NCBI RefSeq assembly: GCF_000315425.1
Contig: NZ_JH992923.1
Span: forward strand, 1,136,012 to 1,200,011
Length of the DNA stretch: 64,000 nucleotides
Source of the DNA: Massilia timonae CCUG 45783
GTDB lineage: Bacteria > Pseudomonadota > Gammaproteobacteria > Burkholderiales > Burkholderiaceae_D
Reading direction: 5' to 3'
In this document: piece by piece, positions 46,540 through 54,382 of the stretch
Numbering within the stretch: position 1 is the stretch's first letter
Layout of the letters: the number at the start of each line of letters is the position of its first letter
Program-made: the position numbers and the translations under genes
The notes under the pieces: model-generated
Database searches by the model: none
Seen by the model: only the letters and a program-made list of their open reading frames with translations
What the model was told of the DNA's origin: nothing

Positions 46540-48180
46540 GTGACCATGCCCCGCCTGTCCAAGTCCAAGCTGCTGGCCTTCCGCCAGTGCGAACGCCGCC
46601 TCTGGCTCGAACTGCACCGACCCGGCCTGCGCCAGGATGACGATGCCAGCCTGGCTGCCTTTTCGGCCGGGCACCAGGTCGGCCTCCTGGCGCGCCAGCT
46701 GTACGACCCCGACCGTTATGGGGTCCTGCTCGATCCCATCGGCGACGGCATCGAGGCAACGCTGGCGCGCAGCCGTAGCCTGCTCGCCACCGCCCAACCG
46801 GTCTTCGAGGCGGGCTTCGAAGCCGGCGGCGCCCTGGCCTTCGCCGACATCCTGCTGCCGGTCGACCCCGATGCGCGGCGCTGGAGCATGGTCGAAGTGA
46901 AATCGGCCACCAGGCTCAAGGACTACCACCGCGAGGACGCGGCCATCCAGGCCTTCGTCGCGCGCGCCGCCGGCGTCGCGCTCGATCGGATCGCGTTGGC
47001 CCGCATCGACAGCGCCTGGGTGTACCCCGGGAACGGCCATTATCGCGGCCTGCTGGTCGAAGAAGACCTGAGCGCCGACGCCTTCGGACGGCATGGCGAG
47101 GTCTCGTCCTGGATCGCCCGCGCCCAGGAAGTGGCGACGCTGAAGGACGAGCCGGACGTGCGGCCCGGCGAACACTGCGACAGTCCCCATGCCTGCGGCT
47201 TCAAGGCGCACTGCAACGCCGCCATGCCGGCGGCGGAGTATCCGGTGAGTTGGCTGCCGAGAAGGACCGGCCGCGCGCTCAAGCAGTGCATCGGCGAAGG
47301 CGCCGCCGACATGCGCGACGTGCCGGACGAACTCCTGAACGACACCCAGTTGCGCGTCAAGCGCCATACCCTCACCGGCGCGATCTATTTCGATGCCGGC
47401 GGCGCCGCGGCTGACCTAGCGCCCTACCCGCCGCCGGCCTGTTTCATCGACTTCGAGACCATCGCTTTCGCGGTGCCGGTCTGGGCGGGCACCCGTCCGT
47501 TCCAGATGATCCCGTTCCAGTTCAGCGTGCACCGCCTGGACGCGGCGGGCAAGCTGGCGCACCGCGACTTCCTCGACCTGTCCGGCGACGATCCCTCGCG
47601 CCCCTTCGCCGAAGCGCTGGTCGACGCCTGCCAGGGGCCGGGGCCGGTCTTCGTCTACAACGCCGGTTTCGAGACCGCCCGCATCGCCGAACTGGCGGCA
47701 CGCTTCGCCGACCTGGCCCCGGCCCTGCTGGCGATCAACGAGCGCGTGGTGGACCTGCTGCCGGTGGCGCGGGAACGCTATTACCATCCCGGACAGCAGG
47801 GCAGCTGGAGCATCAAGCGGGTGCTGCCGGCGATCGCACCCGACTTGCGCTACGACGCGCTCGACGGCGTCCAGGACGGCGCCGCCGCCATGCACGCCTT
47901 CCTGGAAGCGATCGCCCCGGATACCGATCCGGCGCGCAAGCGGCAGATCGAACGCCAGCTGCGCGACTACTGCCACCTCGATACGCTGGCCATGGTGCGG
48001 CTGTGGGAATTCTTCTCGTGGAGGGAGGAGCCAAGCGACCTGGAACGGCGTATCCTGCAGAACGACGAACTGGTGCAGGCCATCCTCGCGTCGGCCCGGG
48101 ACCTGGGCGAGCCGATGTCGGCCGAGGAGTTCATCGCCCGTCTCGACCAGGCCGATGGCGAGGCCGCGCCCGGGGACTGA
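46540..48180 (+). CDS. DUF2779 protein: Cas4/PD-(D/E)XK-like plus DEDD exonuclease-like domains
   Basis: 546 residues from GTG 46540, or 544 from ATG 46546 (MPRLSKSKLLAFRQCERRLWLEL). The N-terminal half resembles Cas4/AddB-type nucleases: a Cys near the start (RQCERR), WSMVEVKSATRLKDYH as the ExK motif, and a late cysteine cluster (HCDSPHACGFKAHC) as for an Fe-S cluster. The second half has CFIDFETIAF, VYNAGFET and RDYCHLDTLAMVRLW, fitting a DEDD-type exonuclease. Predicted DNA/RNA processing enzyme. It stands after AAA+ copy 2 with a promoter of the second family. Confidence 0.82.
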   Translation: MTMPRLSKSKLLAFRQCERRLWLELHRPGLRQDDDASLAAFSAGHQVGLLARQLYDPDRYGVLLDPIGDGIEATLARSRSLLATAQPVFEAGFEAGGALAFADILLPVDPDARRWSMVEVKSATRLKDYHREDAAIQAFVARAAGVALDRIALARIDSAWVYPGNGHYRGLLVEEDLSADAFGRHGEVSSWIARAQEVATLKDEPDVRPGEHCDSPHACGFKAHCNAAMPAAEYPVSWLPRRTGRALKQCIGEGAADMRDVPDELLNDTQLRVKRHTLTGAIYFDAGGAAADLAPYPPPACFIDFETIAFAVPVWAGTRPFQMIPFQFSVHRLDAAGKLAHRDFLDLSGDDPSRPFAEALVDACQGPGPVFVYNAGFETARIAELAARFADLAPALLAINERVVDLLPVARERYYHPGQQGSWSIKRVLPAIAPDLRYDALDGVQDGAAAMHAFLEAIAPDTDPARKRQIERQLRDYCHLDTLAMVRLWEFFSWREEPSDLERRILQNDELVQAILASARDLGEPMSAEEFIARLDQADGEAAPGD

Positions 48181-48188
48181 GCGCCGCC

Positions 48189-48221
48189 TGCGACGCCGCT
48201 TGTCGCCGCGCCACCTATCAT
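48189..48221 (+). promoter_or_regulatory. Palindromic operator/promoter of the sirtuin unit
   Basis: TGCGACG-N5-TGTCGCC (48189-48207), 8 nt, TATCAT (48216-48221); 50 nt before the start at 48272. Confidence 0.75.
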
Positions 48222-48271
48222 GACCCCAACGCGCAGGGCACCCCGCGCGTATTGTCGTGAAAGGAAACACC

Positions 48272-48541
48272 ATGCATACCGAATCGTCCAGCGCCGGCAT
48301 CGGCGCGGCGGACCCCTTGCTGGCGCAGGCCGGCGCCTGGATCGGCCGGCTTCGCGGCGCCGGCGAGGAAATCCTGCTCTACCCCGTGTCGCGGCTGCAG
48401 CGCCAGTTCAGGCTCGGCTACTCGCGCAGCTGCGCGCTGGCGCAGGCCTTGGCGCAACGCGGCGAATGGACGATCGGCTTCACCGAGAACGGGACCCTCT
48501 ATGCCCGCCTGGCACGCCCGGCGCAGGAGCTGCCGGCATGA
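48272..48541 (+). CDS. Small winged-helix protein resembling the FtsK gamma domain
   Basis: 89 residues from ATG 48272 (GAAAGGAAAC upstream). The central segment VSRLQRQFRLGYSRSCALAQ followed by LAQRGEWT closely follows the FtsK gamma-domain pattern (a DNA-reading winged helix). No motor domain is attached. The ATGA overlap with the sirtuin start means tight coupling; it might recruit the sirtuin to DNA or act as its regulator (inference). Confidence 0.6.
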   Translation: MHTESSSAGIGAADPLLAQAGAWIGRLRGAGEEILLYPVSRLQRQFRLGYSRSCALAQALAQRGEWTIGFTENGTLYARLARPAQELPA

Positions 48542-49392
48542 GCGCGGCGCCGGATACCGCGCAGGCCATCGAGCGCGCCGCCGCGCTGATCGCGGCCGCC
48601 GATGCCCTGGTCATCGCTGCCGGCGCAGGGATGGGCGTCGATTCCGGCCTGCCCGACTTTCGCGGCAACGCCGGCTTCTGGAAGGCCTACCCGGTGCTGG
48701 CCGCCGAAGGGACCGCCTTCATGGACATCGCCAGTCCGGCCGCGTTCTTCGCCGATGCGCGCCGCGCCTGGGGCTTCTACGGGCACCGGCTGGACCTGTA
48801 CCGCCGCAGCCTGCCGCATGATGGCTACCGGCTCCTGCGGCGCTGGGGCGAAACGAAGCGCCACGGCTATTTCGTGTTCACGAGTAATGTCGACGGCCAC
48901 TTCCAGAATGCGGGATTCGATCCGCTGCGTATCGACGAGTGCCACGGTTCGATCCATCGGCTGCAATGCCTGGTGCCGTGCTCGCCCGCCCTGTGGCCGG
49001 CCTCCGGCCTGCAGCCGGCGGTCGACGAGACGCGCTGCGAGCTGCTCGGCCCCCTGCCTGCCTGCCCGCACTGCGGCGCCGTCGCACGCCCGAATATTCT
49101 GATGTTCGACGATTACGGCTGGGTCGAGGAACGGCGCGCGCTGCAGGCGGCACGCTGCCGGGGCTGGCTGGATCAGGTACGCCGTCCGGTGGTGATCGAG
49201 ATCGGAGCCGGACTGAACATCCCGACCGTGCGCCATTTCGCCCACCGGGTCGTATTGCGGCATGGCGGGTCGCTCATCCGGATCAATCCGCGCGAGGCCG
49301 ACCCCGGCAGCATGCCCGGCATTGGCATTCCCGCCGGCGCCCTGGAGACGCTCACGGCGATCGACGCCCTGCTCGGGCGAAAGCAGGCTTGA
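48538..49392 (+). CDS. Sirtuin (SIR2-family NAD-dependent deacylase or NADase)
   Basis: 284 residues from ATG 48538. NAD-binding signature AAGAGMGVDSGLPDFRG (the common Ser after GAG is Met here), FTSNVDGHFQNAGF, catalytic His in DECHGSIHRL, one Cys region (LVPCS) and CPHCG, of which at least the CPHC pair could bind zinc. SIR2 proteins either remove acyl groups or act as NAD-depleting defence effectors; the intact His-Gly and NVD motifs allow both. It is coupled to the small winged-helix gene under the palindromic promoter. Confidence 0.85.
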   Translation: MSAAPDTAQAIERAAALIAAADALVIAAGAGMGVDSGLPDFRGNAGFWKAYPVLAAEGTAFMDIASPAAFFADARRAWGFYGHRLDLYRRSLPHDGYRLLRRWGETKRHGYFVFTSNVDGHFQNAGFDPLRIDECHGSIHRLQCLVPCSPALWPASGLQPAVDETRCELLGPLPACPHCGAVARPNILMFDDYGWVEERRALQAARCRGWLDQVRRPVVIEIGAGLNIPTVRHFAHRVVLRHGGSLIRINPREADPGSMPGIGIPAGALETLTAIDALLGRKQA

Positions 49393-49396
49393 TCGC

Positions 49397-49600
49397 ATGC
49401 CCACGGTATTCGGCGATCGCCTGTACGTCGGCGGCCAGGTCTTCACGATCGACTGTCATCCCCTCGATCCGTGCTTGGCGTCGCTGCCGCGGCGCCCCTG
49501 CGGGCGGCTGGCGCGGCAGCCGGCGCCGTACTGGGTACCGGCCACGCAGCTTTCACGATGACGAAATCGTGCTCGAGATCGTGCCCGGGCGAGTACCGGC
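49397..49600 (+). pseudogene. Degraded paralogue of the hypothetical gene at 22625
   Basis: Starts MPTVFGDRLYVGGQVFTID with HPLDPCLASLPRRP, matching LQVGDAAYETWEFPLNACLA of the 22625 gene. After about 45 residues the frame shifts and continues GYRPRSFHDDEIVLEIVPG, matching GYPPRTFWNDELILEVVAG. The middle part is deleted. It lies 4 nt after the sirtuin stop. Confidence 0.6.
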
Positions 49601-49610
49601 TGCGGGGCGG

Positions 49611-50204
49611 CTAGGACGCGAGCGCCTCGACCGGATCCAGCGTGTACACATTATCGTCGTCGATCTCGAAGAACAGCTCTCCCGTCTCCTGCATGCGTCC
49701 TTCCAGCCACCAGAAGGTGACGAGTGCGGACGCTTCCCGCACGACCTCGTCGAGCAGGGTGCTGGTACCCATCGCGCCTAGCAGTTCCGCGCGCGTGATC
49801 CCGGGCAGGAACAAGGGCGCCAGCTCGACTTTGCGGTCGAGCGCCAGCGCGCTCCAGCTGCCGAGCTTGCGGTTGACGAACTGCTGGTGCACGAGGATAT
49901 CGGGGTGCAGCTTGGCATCCTCGACCGGCAGTTGCATGAACGCCGGGTCCTTCCGAAACCTGATCTCGCAGGCGATATAGCCGGTACGCGCTGCGCCACC
50001 GACAATGGCATAGGACAAGGCAAGTTCCGGCGACGGACTGGCATAGACCGCATGCCGGCGCGATGGCCGCCCCGAGGGACGCGTGAACTCCCACAGGTTG
50101 TCGACCATGTAAGGAATATTGCTGGGCAAGCGCCGGCCGGGATGGCGCCGCAGTTCCTCGCCCGGCGTGTACTGTGCGATCGGGATGGCGCGGAAGAATT
50201 TCAT
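49611..50204 (-). CDS. Hypothetical protein, possibly ADP-ribosyltransferase-like
   Basis: 197 residues. KFFRAIPIAQY at the start and PYMVDNLWEFTRPSG with SRRHAVYASPSPELAL suggest an ART-like toxin fold (Arg in the first strand, Ser-containing second motif, acidic residues late), but no signature is decisive. Starts 10 nt after the DUF262/DUF1524 gene and is the last gene of the five-gene minus-strand unit. Confidence 0.55.
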   Translation of the reverse strand: MKFFRAIPIAQYTPGEELRRHPGRRLPSNIPYMVDNLWEFTRPSGRPSRRHAVYASPSPELALSYAIVGGAARTGYIACEIRFRKDPAFMQLPVEDAKLHPDILVHQQFVNRKLGSWSALALDRKVELAPLFLPGITRAELLGAMGTSTLLDEVVREASALVTFWWLEGRMQETGELFFEIDDDNVYTLDPVEALAS

Positions 50205-50213
50205 CGGGATCCT

Positions 50214-52274
50214 TTACATGCTCGGGTCTTCTGCAGCGGCAGCATGGGCGTCCACCTGTTGCTCCAGGCTGCCGACCAGGACCCGGGTCATCTCCTGGCC
50301 ATGCGCGCGAATCGCGTCCGCATCCCACTCTGCACTCTTCATCATGAGGTATTGCTTGATGCTGTCGATGCGGTTGTTGCGGTAATACTCCTTCTTTGCC
50401 GCGGGCATGAAGTTGCTCAGCCGCGAATTCTTGCTGTGGCTGATCAGGCAGAGGTTGCCGAACGCGTCCACCACGTGGGAAGGCAGCCGCACCTGCCCTT
50501 CCATCGGGTTTTGCGGATAGTAGTGCTCGACCGAACTGCGGAACGTGAACTCGAAGTTCGCGACCTGGGGATCGCCGGCATGCTTCAGCCACAGCAGATA
50601 GTCCAGGTAATTGAAGACCAGGTTGTTCTCGATATGGCCGTACATGAGGCGCGATGCGATGCCGCCCTCCCCGCTGCCGGCGATCCCGGCAATCTCGTCG
50701 CGGCGGCGCCGGCACTGGCCGCCCCGCACGTGGATGATCTCGAAATAGTCAGCCTGGTCGTCGCCGGCAAGGTAACGGTCGAACACGAAAGCCCTGGCCA
50801 CCGACTCCAAGTAGCGCAGGTATGCCCCTTCCTGGACCTCTTGCACGCGGTGTGCGTCATGCAGGTACTTGAGTGCGGCGTTGAGCCAGTACTTGTACAC
50901 GCGCGTCGGGGTGGACACGTGGAACGCCAACAGCAGCATCAGGATGCGGCGGTTCTCGCCCTTGACCTCGCCTTCCGCGTTGTCGTCGGTCCCGAATGTG
51001 TTCACGTAGCTCGGCCGCCCGCTACCGCGGGACTCGCCCGCGGCATTCCATTTGAAACGCTTCAGGCTCCAGCCATCCGTCCCTTTCGCGAATTCACGCT
51101 TGATCACATAGTGATCGAACAAATATTTACAGCGCAGCAGGGTGAACACGAACTGCTTGATGGTCGCGACAGGGTCGTCGGCCTTGAACACGTGCGTGTC
51201 GAATGCCGCGATCAGGGCTTTGTCGTCGAGCGGGACATTGTCGTCGATCATGACGCGCAATACGTGCAGCAGGAAGTTGGGGAAGTTGATCACCGCGTGG
51301 AAACGCTCAGGCGCCTCTTCGCCCTTCTCTTTCGCCGTGCCTCCGGCGTTGTTCGCCGCTTTTACGGGCTCGATGAGCTCGTCGAGGGTCAGCGCTACGC
51401 CAGGCGCGGCCTTGCCGGTCGCCGGCAGGACCAGGGCGTCGCACAACTGGGCAAAGTCGCCCGGTACGAAGCGCCCCCAATCGCCCTGCCCGAACACGGC
51501 GTCGCGCTGCGCCGGCGTAAAACCCATTTCCACATAGCGTTCCATGTTGGCGCAGGCTTCCCAGACGAGATGCAGGCAGCGCCGGCTTCGCTCCGGGTCG
51601 GGGTCCTTGCGCAAGGCCTCCATCATGCGTGCCTTGAGGACCTCGTGCTTTTCCAGCTGCTCGCCGCGGCTGTTCATGATCTCGAAATAATGGTTCAAGT
51701 CGGTTTGCGGCGGCACGCACACGCGCATCAGGACGACGTGCCCGAGCAGATAGCGTGCAAAGTCCGAGGGCGTGATCTTGTTGTCTTTCAGTTTGCGCGG
51801 CAGGATCTTCTGGATCTGCCGGTAGCCTTCGACGATGGCCTCGTTCGCGTCCTGCGGCGCGAGGAATCCCGTCGGGTCGGGCTCCAGGGCGCCGCCGAAG
51901 ATTGCCGCAAAGGTCTTTTGGGAGCGCTCGCGGCTTTCGAAGCGGATGCGCAGGACGTCGTACCAGGCGAGCGCAGGCTCGCCGCGGTTCTTCAGGTACG
52001 AAGCCAGCAGGGACAAGGTCGTCAGCCGCTGCTGGCCGTCGATGGTCTCGTAGACGGTCTTGCCGGAAGACTGGCGGGCGAACACGACCAGCGTACCGAT
52101 ATAGTAATTCTGCGGCGCGGACTGCTCTTTCAGCATGTAGTCGATCACGTCCTGGATCAGCTGGGTGATCTCGCCTTCGCCCCAGGCGTAATTGCGCTGG
52201 TACATGGGGATCACGTAGTCGACGTTCTCGGCCAACAGGCCCTGGATCGAAAGTTGGGAGATCTGGTCACTCAT
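50214..52274 (-). CDS. DUF262-DUF1524 protein (GmrSD-like)
   Basis: 686 residues. N-terminal DUF262 with YQRNYAWGEGEI and TIDGQQRLTTLSLL, the ParB/Srx-like NTPase motif seen in GmrS-type proteins. The C-terminal DUF1524 region has SVEHYYPQNPMEG, FGNLCLISHSKNSRLSN, the His-Me-finger/HNH nuclease pattern of GmrD. The GmrSD family restricts modified phage DNA. The start overlaps the stop of the upstream DUF262 gene by 4 nt. Confidence 0.9.
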   Translation of the reverse strand: MSDQISQLSIQGLLAENVDYVIPMYQRNYAWGEGEITQLIQDVIDYMLKEQSAPQNYYIGTLVVFARQSSGKTVYETIDGQQRLTTLSLLASYLKNRGEPALAWYDVLRIRFESRERSQKTFAAIFGGALEPDPTGFLAPQDANEAIVEGYRQIQKILPRKLKDNKITPSDFARYLLGHVVLMRVCVPPQTDLNHYFEIMNSRGEQLEKHEVLKARMMEALRKDPDPERSRRCLHLVWEACANMERYVEMGFTPAQRDAVFGQGDWGRFVPGDFAQLCDALVLPATGKAAPGVALTLDELIEPVKAANNAGGTAKEKGEEAPERFHAVINFPNFLLHVLRVMIDDNVPLDDKALIAAFDTHVFKADDPVATIKQFVFTLLRCKYLFDHYVIKREFAKGTDGWSLKRFKWNAAGESRGSGRPSYVNTFGTDDNAEGEVKGENRRILMLLLAFHVSTPTRVYKYWLNAALKYLHDAHRVQEVQEGAYLRYLESVARAFVFDRYLAGDDQADYFEIIHVRGGQCRRRRDEIAGIAGSGEGGIASRLMYGHIENNLVFNYLDYLLWLKHAGDPQVANFEFTFRSSVEHYYPQNPMEGQVRLPSHVVDAFGNLCLISHSKNSRLSNFMPAAKKEYYRNNRIDSIKQYLMMKSAEWDADAIRAHGQEMTRVLVGSLEQQVDAHAAAAEDPSM

Positions 52275-53665
52275 GCCGCGTACTTCATGTCCTTGAACAG
52301 TTTGTCGATTTCGGTGGTGTTGCTCGAGCGGATATGCTCGACCATGGGCAGGTTGCGGTTGATGAAATCCGCGGGCGTAATGGCCTCGCCCAGGACCCTG
52401 AACAGGTTATTGTCGAGCACGTAGTTATCCACGGTGGCGACCTGCACCGATTCCATTTTCAGGCGCACCGTATAGGCCCAGATGAAGATCTTCTCGATCG
52501 CACGCGAGATGTCGGCGAACCCGAACTTGTCGATGTAGCAGATCAGGAGGCAATCGAACATCGTGCGCACGAAGCCGTCGCCCGTGCGGTGCCTGCCGCG
52601 ATAACTGTCGATGCTCTCGACGATACGTGCCGCGAAGCCGTCGAGCGACTGGGTCTCGATGAGCCTGCGGAGCTCACCGACTTGTCCGCCGACCGCTGCG
52701 ATCCGTTCCTGATAGTGCGCCGTCATCTCGAAGAACCGGCGGCCGTTGATGATCGTCTGGTCGAGGCGGAACGGGAAGGCCATGCCGCGGCCGTCGATCT
52801 TCCGTTCGAACTGCCGGTTGTAGGCGTCGACGAAGTGGTGGACGATGCGCAGCTGCTCGGCATGCGGATAGGCCGCCGTCGTGTCGAGGTTGACTCCCTT
52901 GAACAGGTGGGTATCGTCCTTGCCGAAGTAGCGGGCAGAGCGCCCTTTCGACCAGTTGCGCATGCGGTACAGGTAGCGGGCGAACAGCTCGGCGAGCTCT
53001 TCGCTTTCCGTGTTCTCCCAGCGCGCCACCGTGTTCGCCTTGACCTGCTCGTCGTCGACGAACTCGCGCAGGTGATAGGCCTTGAGCAGGTCGTGGGGTT
53101 CGAGATCGCGCCCGCGCGCGTTCTGCGAGTCGAAGAACTGGAAGGCCTCGGAAATGTCGGCCAGCTCGAACACGACGACGTGGCAGCGGTTCAGCAGGAA
53201 GTCGATCAGTTCTTCCGTGAAGTCGGCCCGTTCGACGGCGCGCGAGATCGCAAGGTAGTTGTTGCGGATGTTCGCCTGCGATATCTCGTTCTCGAAGCTC
53301 GGCTGGATCATGCTCGCACCGAGGCTGCGCAATTGGTCCTTCAGGTCGGTGCGCACCAGTGCCGCCATGCGCAACTTGATCAAGGCCCGGATCGTCAGCA
53401 GCAGCGTGATGGTGCGCTGCTGGCCGTCGACGATGTTCAGGCTGCCGCTCTCCTGATGCAGGACGATGGTGCCGAGCCGGTAGGACGGCTTGTCCTTGTG
53501 GGTCGCGATATCGCCAAACAGTTGCTGGACGTTCTTGCCGGTCCATTTGTAGGGGCGCTGGTACGCCGGGATCTTCAGCGTGGCCTCGGACAGCAGCTGT
53601 GTGACGCTCATGATGCGCTTGCCCAGCGAGGCCGGCTGCGCGACGTGCTCGGTTTCGTTCTTCAT
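52271..53665 (-). CDS. DUF262 protein (second ParB/Srx-like NTPase)
   Basis: 464 residues with IPAYQRPYKWTGKNVQQLF and LNIVDGQQRTITLLLTI, the DUF262 signature. The C-terminal part lacks a recognisable HNH motif, so it may serve as partner rather than nuclease. Coupled to the 50214 gene by ATGA overlap. Paired DUF262 proteins suggest a heteromeric restriction complex. Confidence 0.88.
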   Translation of the reverse strand: MKNETEHVAQPASLGKRIMSVTQLLSEATLKIPAYQRPYKWTGKNVQQLFGDIATHKDKPSYRLGTIVLHQESGSLNIVDGQQRTITLLLTIRALIKLRMAALVRTDLKDQLRSLGASMIQPSFENEISQANIRNNYLAISRAVERADFTEELIDFLLNRCHVVVFELADISEAFQFFDSQNARGRDLEPHDLLKAYHLREFVDDEQVKANTVARWENTESEELAELFARYLYRMRNWSKGRSARYFGKDDTHLFKGVNLDTTAAYPHAEQLRIVHHFVDAYNRQFERKIDGRGMAFPFRLDQTIINGRRFFEMTAHYQERIAAVGGQVGELRRLIETQSLDGFAARIVESIDSYRGRHRTGDGFVRTMFDCLLICYIDKFGFADISRAIEKIFIWAYTVRLKMESVQVATVDNYVLDNNLFRVLGEAITPADFINRNLPMVEHIRSSNTTEIDKLFKDMKYAA

Positions 53666-53696
53666 CGTCTCACCTTCTTCGTTGCCGGGCGTTCGC

Positions 53697-54293
53697 TCAG
53701 GCGAGCGCCGCGTTTGCGTCTAGGACCATGCGCAGGGCGATGTCGACGTCGAACCCTTCCATCAGCAGGCTGACCATCTCCTCCTTGTCGTCCTGATCGA
53801 AATCCTTGTAGGCATCGCGGTTCTCGCGATAATGCGCGAACAGCAAATCACGTGCCGCCTTCTCCTTGCGGGGCACGAGCGGTGTCGCGGCTTTGATCGA
53901 ACCGCTCACGTAGGCATCCAGCACGGGTTGCGCTGCCGACCAGTCAAAGACCGCGACTTCGCGCATCTGCTGCTCCCAATCGCCCGGAAAACCGCCGCCG
54001 GGAATTCGGCGAAGCCTGTTCACCGCTAGGCAGGCCAGGTTCGGATAGCCATTCTCGTTGCAGAAGACCTGGACGAACAGGAGCTTCATGCCGATGCCGA
54101 CCGGTACGGCACGTTGGACCTCCGCATCCTCGTGGAACATCGTGCGGGCTCGATCGAGCAGGTCGCCGTAGAAAATCGACTTTCCCGGATGGGACGCCGC
54201 GTGTTGCACAAGCACCGCGTACAGCTTGCTGCCGACGTTGATGTCGTTGAGGGTGAAAGGACGCGGCAAAGGGGTGTTGGAAGCAGTCGTCAT
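53697..54293 (-). CDS. Hypothetical protein of the DUF262 operon
   Basis: 198 residues from ATG 54293 (MTTASNTPLPRPFTLND); the longer frame upstream overlaps the nuclease gene. A central segment, MKLLFVQVFCNENGYPNLACLAVN, looks structured; the C-terminus is acidic and helical. Family unknown. It sits between the nuclease and the first DUF262 gene with 31 nt to the latter, so it belongs to the same operon. Confidence 0.7.
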   Translation of the reverse strand: MTTASNTPLPRPFTLNDINVGSKLYAVLVQHAASHPGKSIFYGDLLDRARTMFHEDAEVQRAVPVGIGMKLLFVQVFCNENGYPNLACLAVNRLRRIPGGGFPGDWEQQMREVAVFDWSAAQPVLDAYVSGSIKAATPLVPRKEKAARDLLFAHYRENRDAYKDFDQDDKEEMVSLLMEGFDVDIALRMVLDANAALA

Positions 54294-54382
54294 CGTGTCG
54301 TCAGGCTCGCTCGTGATGGAGAGTGGCAAATGATAGGGCTTGCTGCGACGAACAATGTCGGATGGCAGCAGCGGGATGGGAA

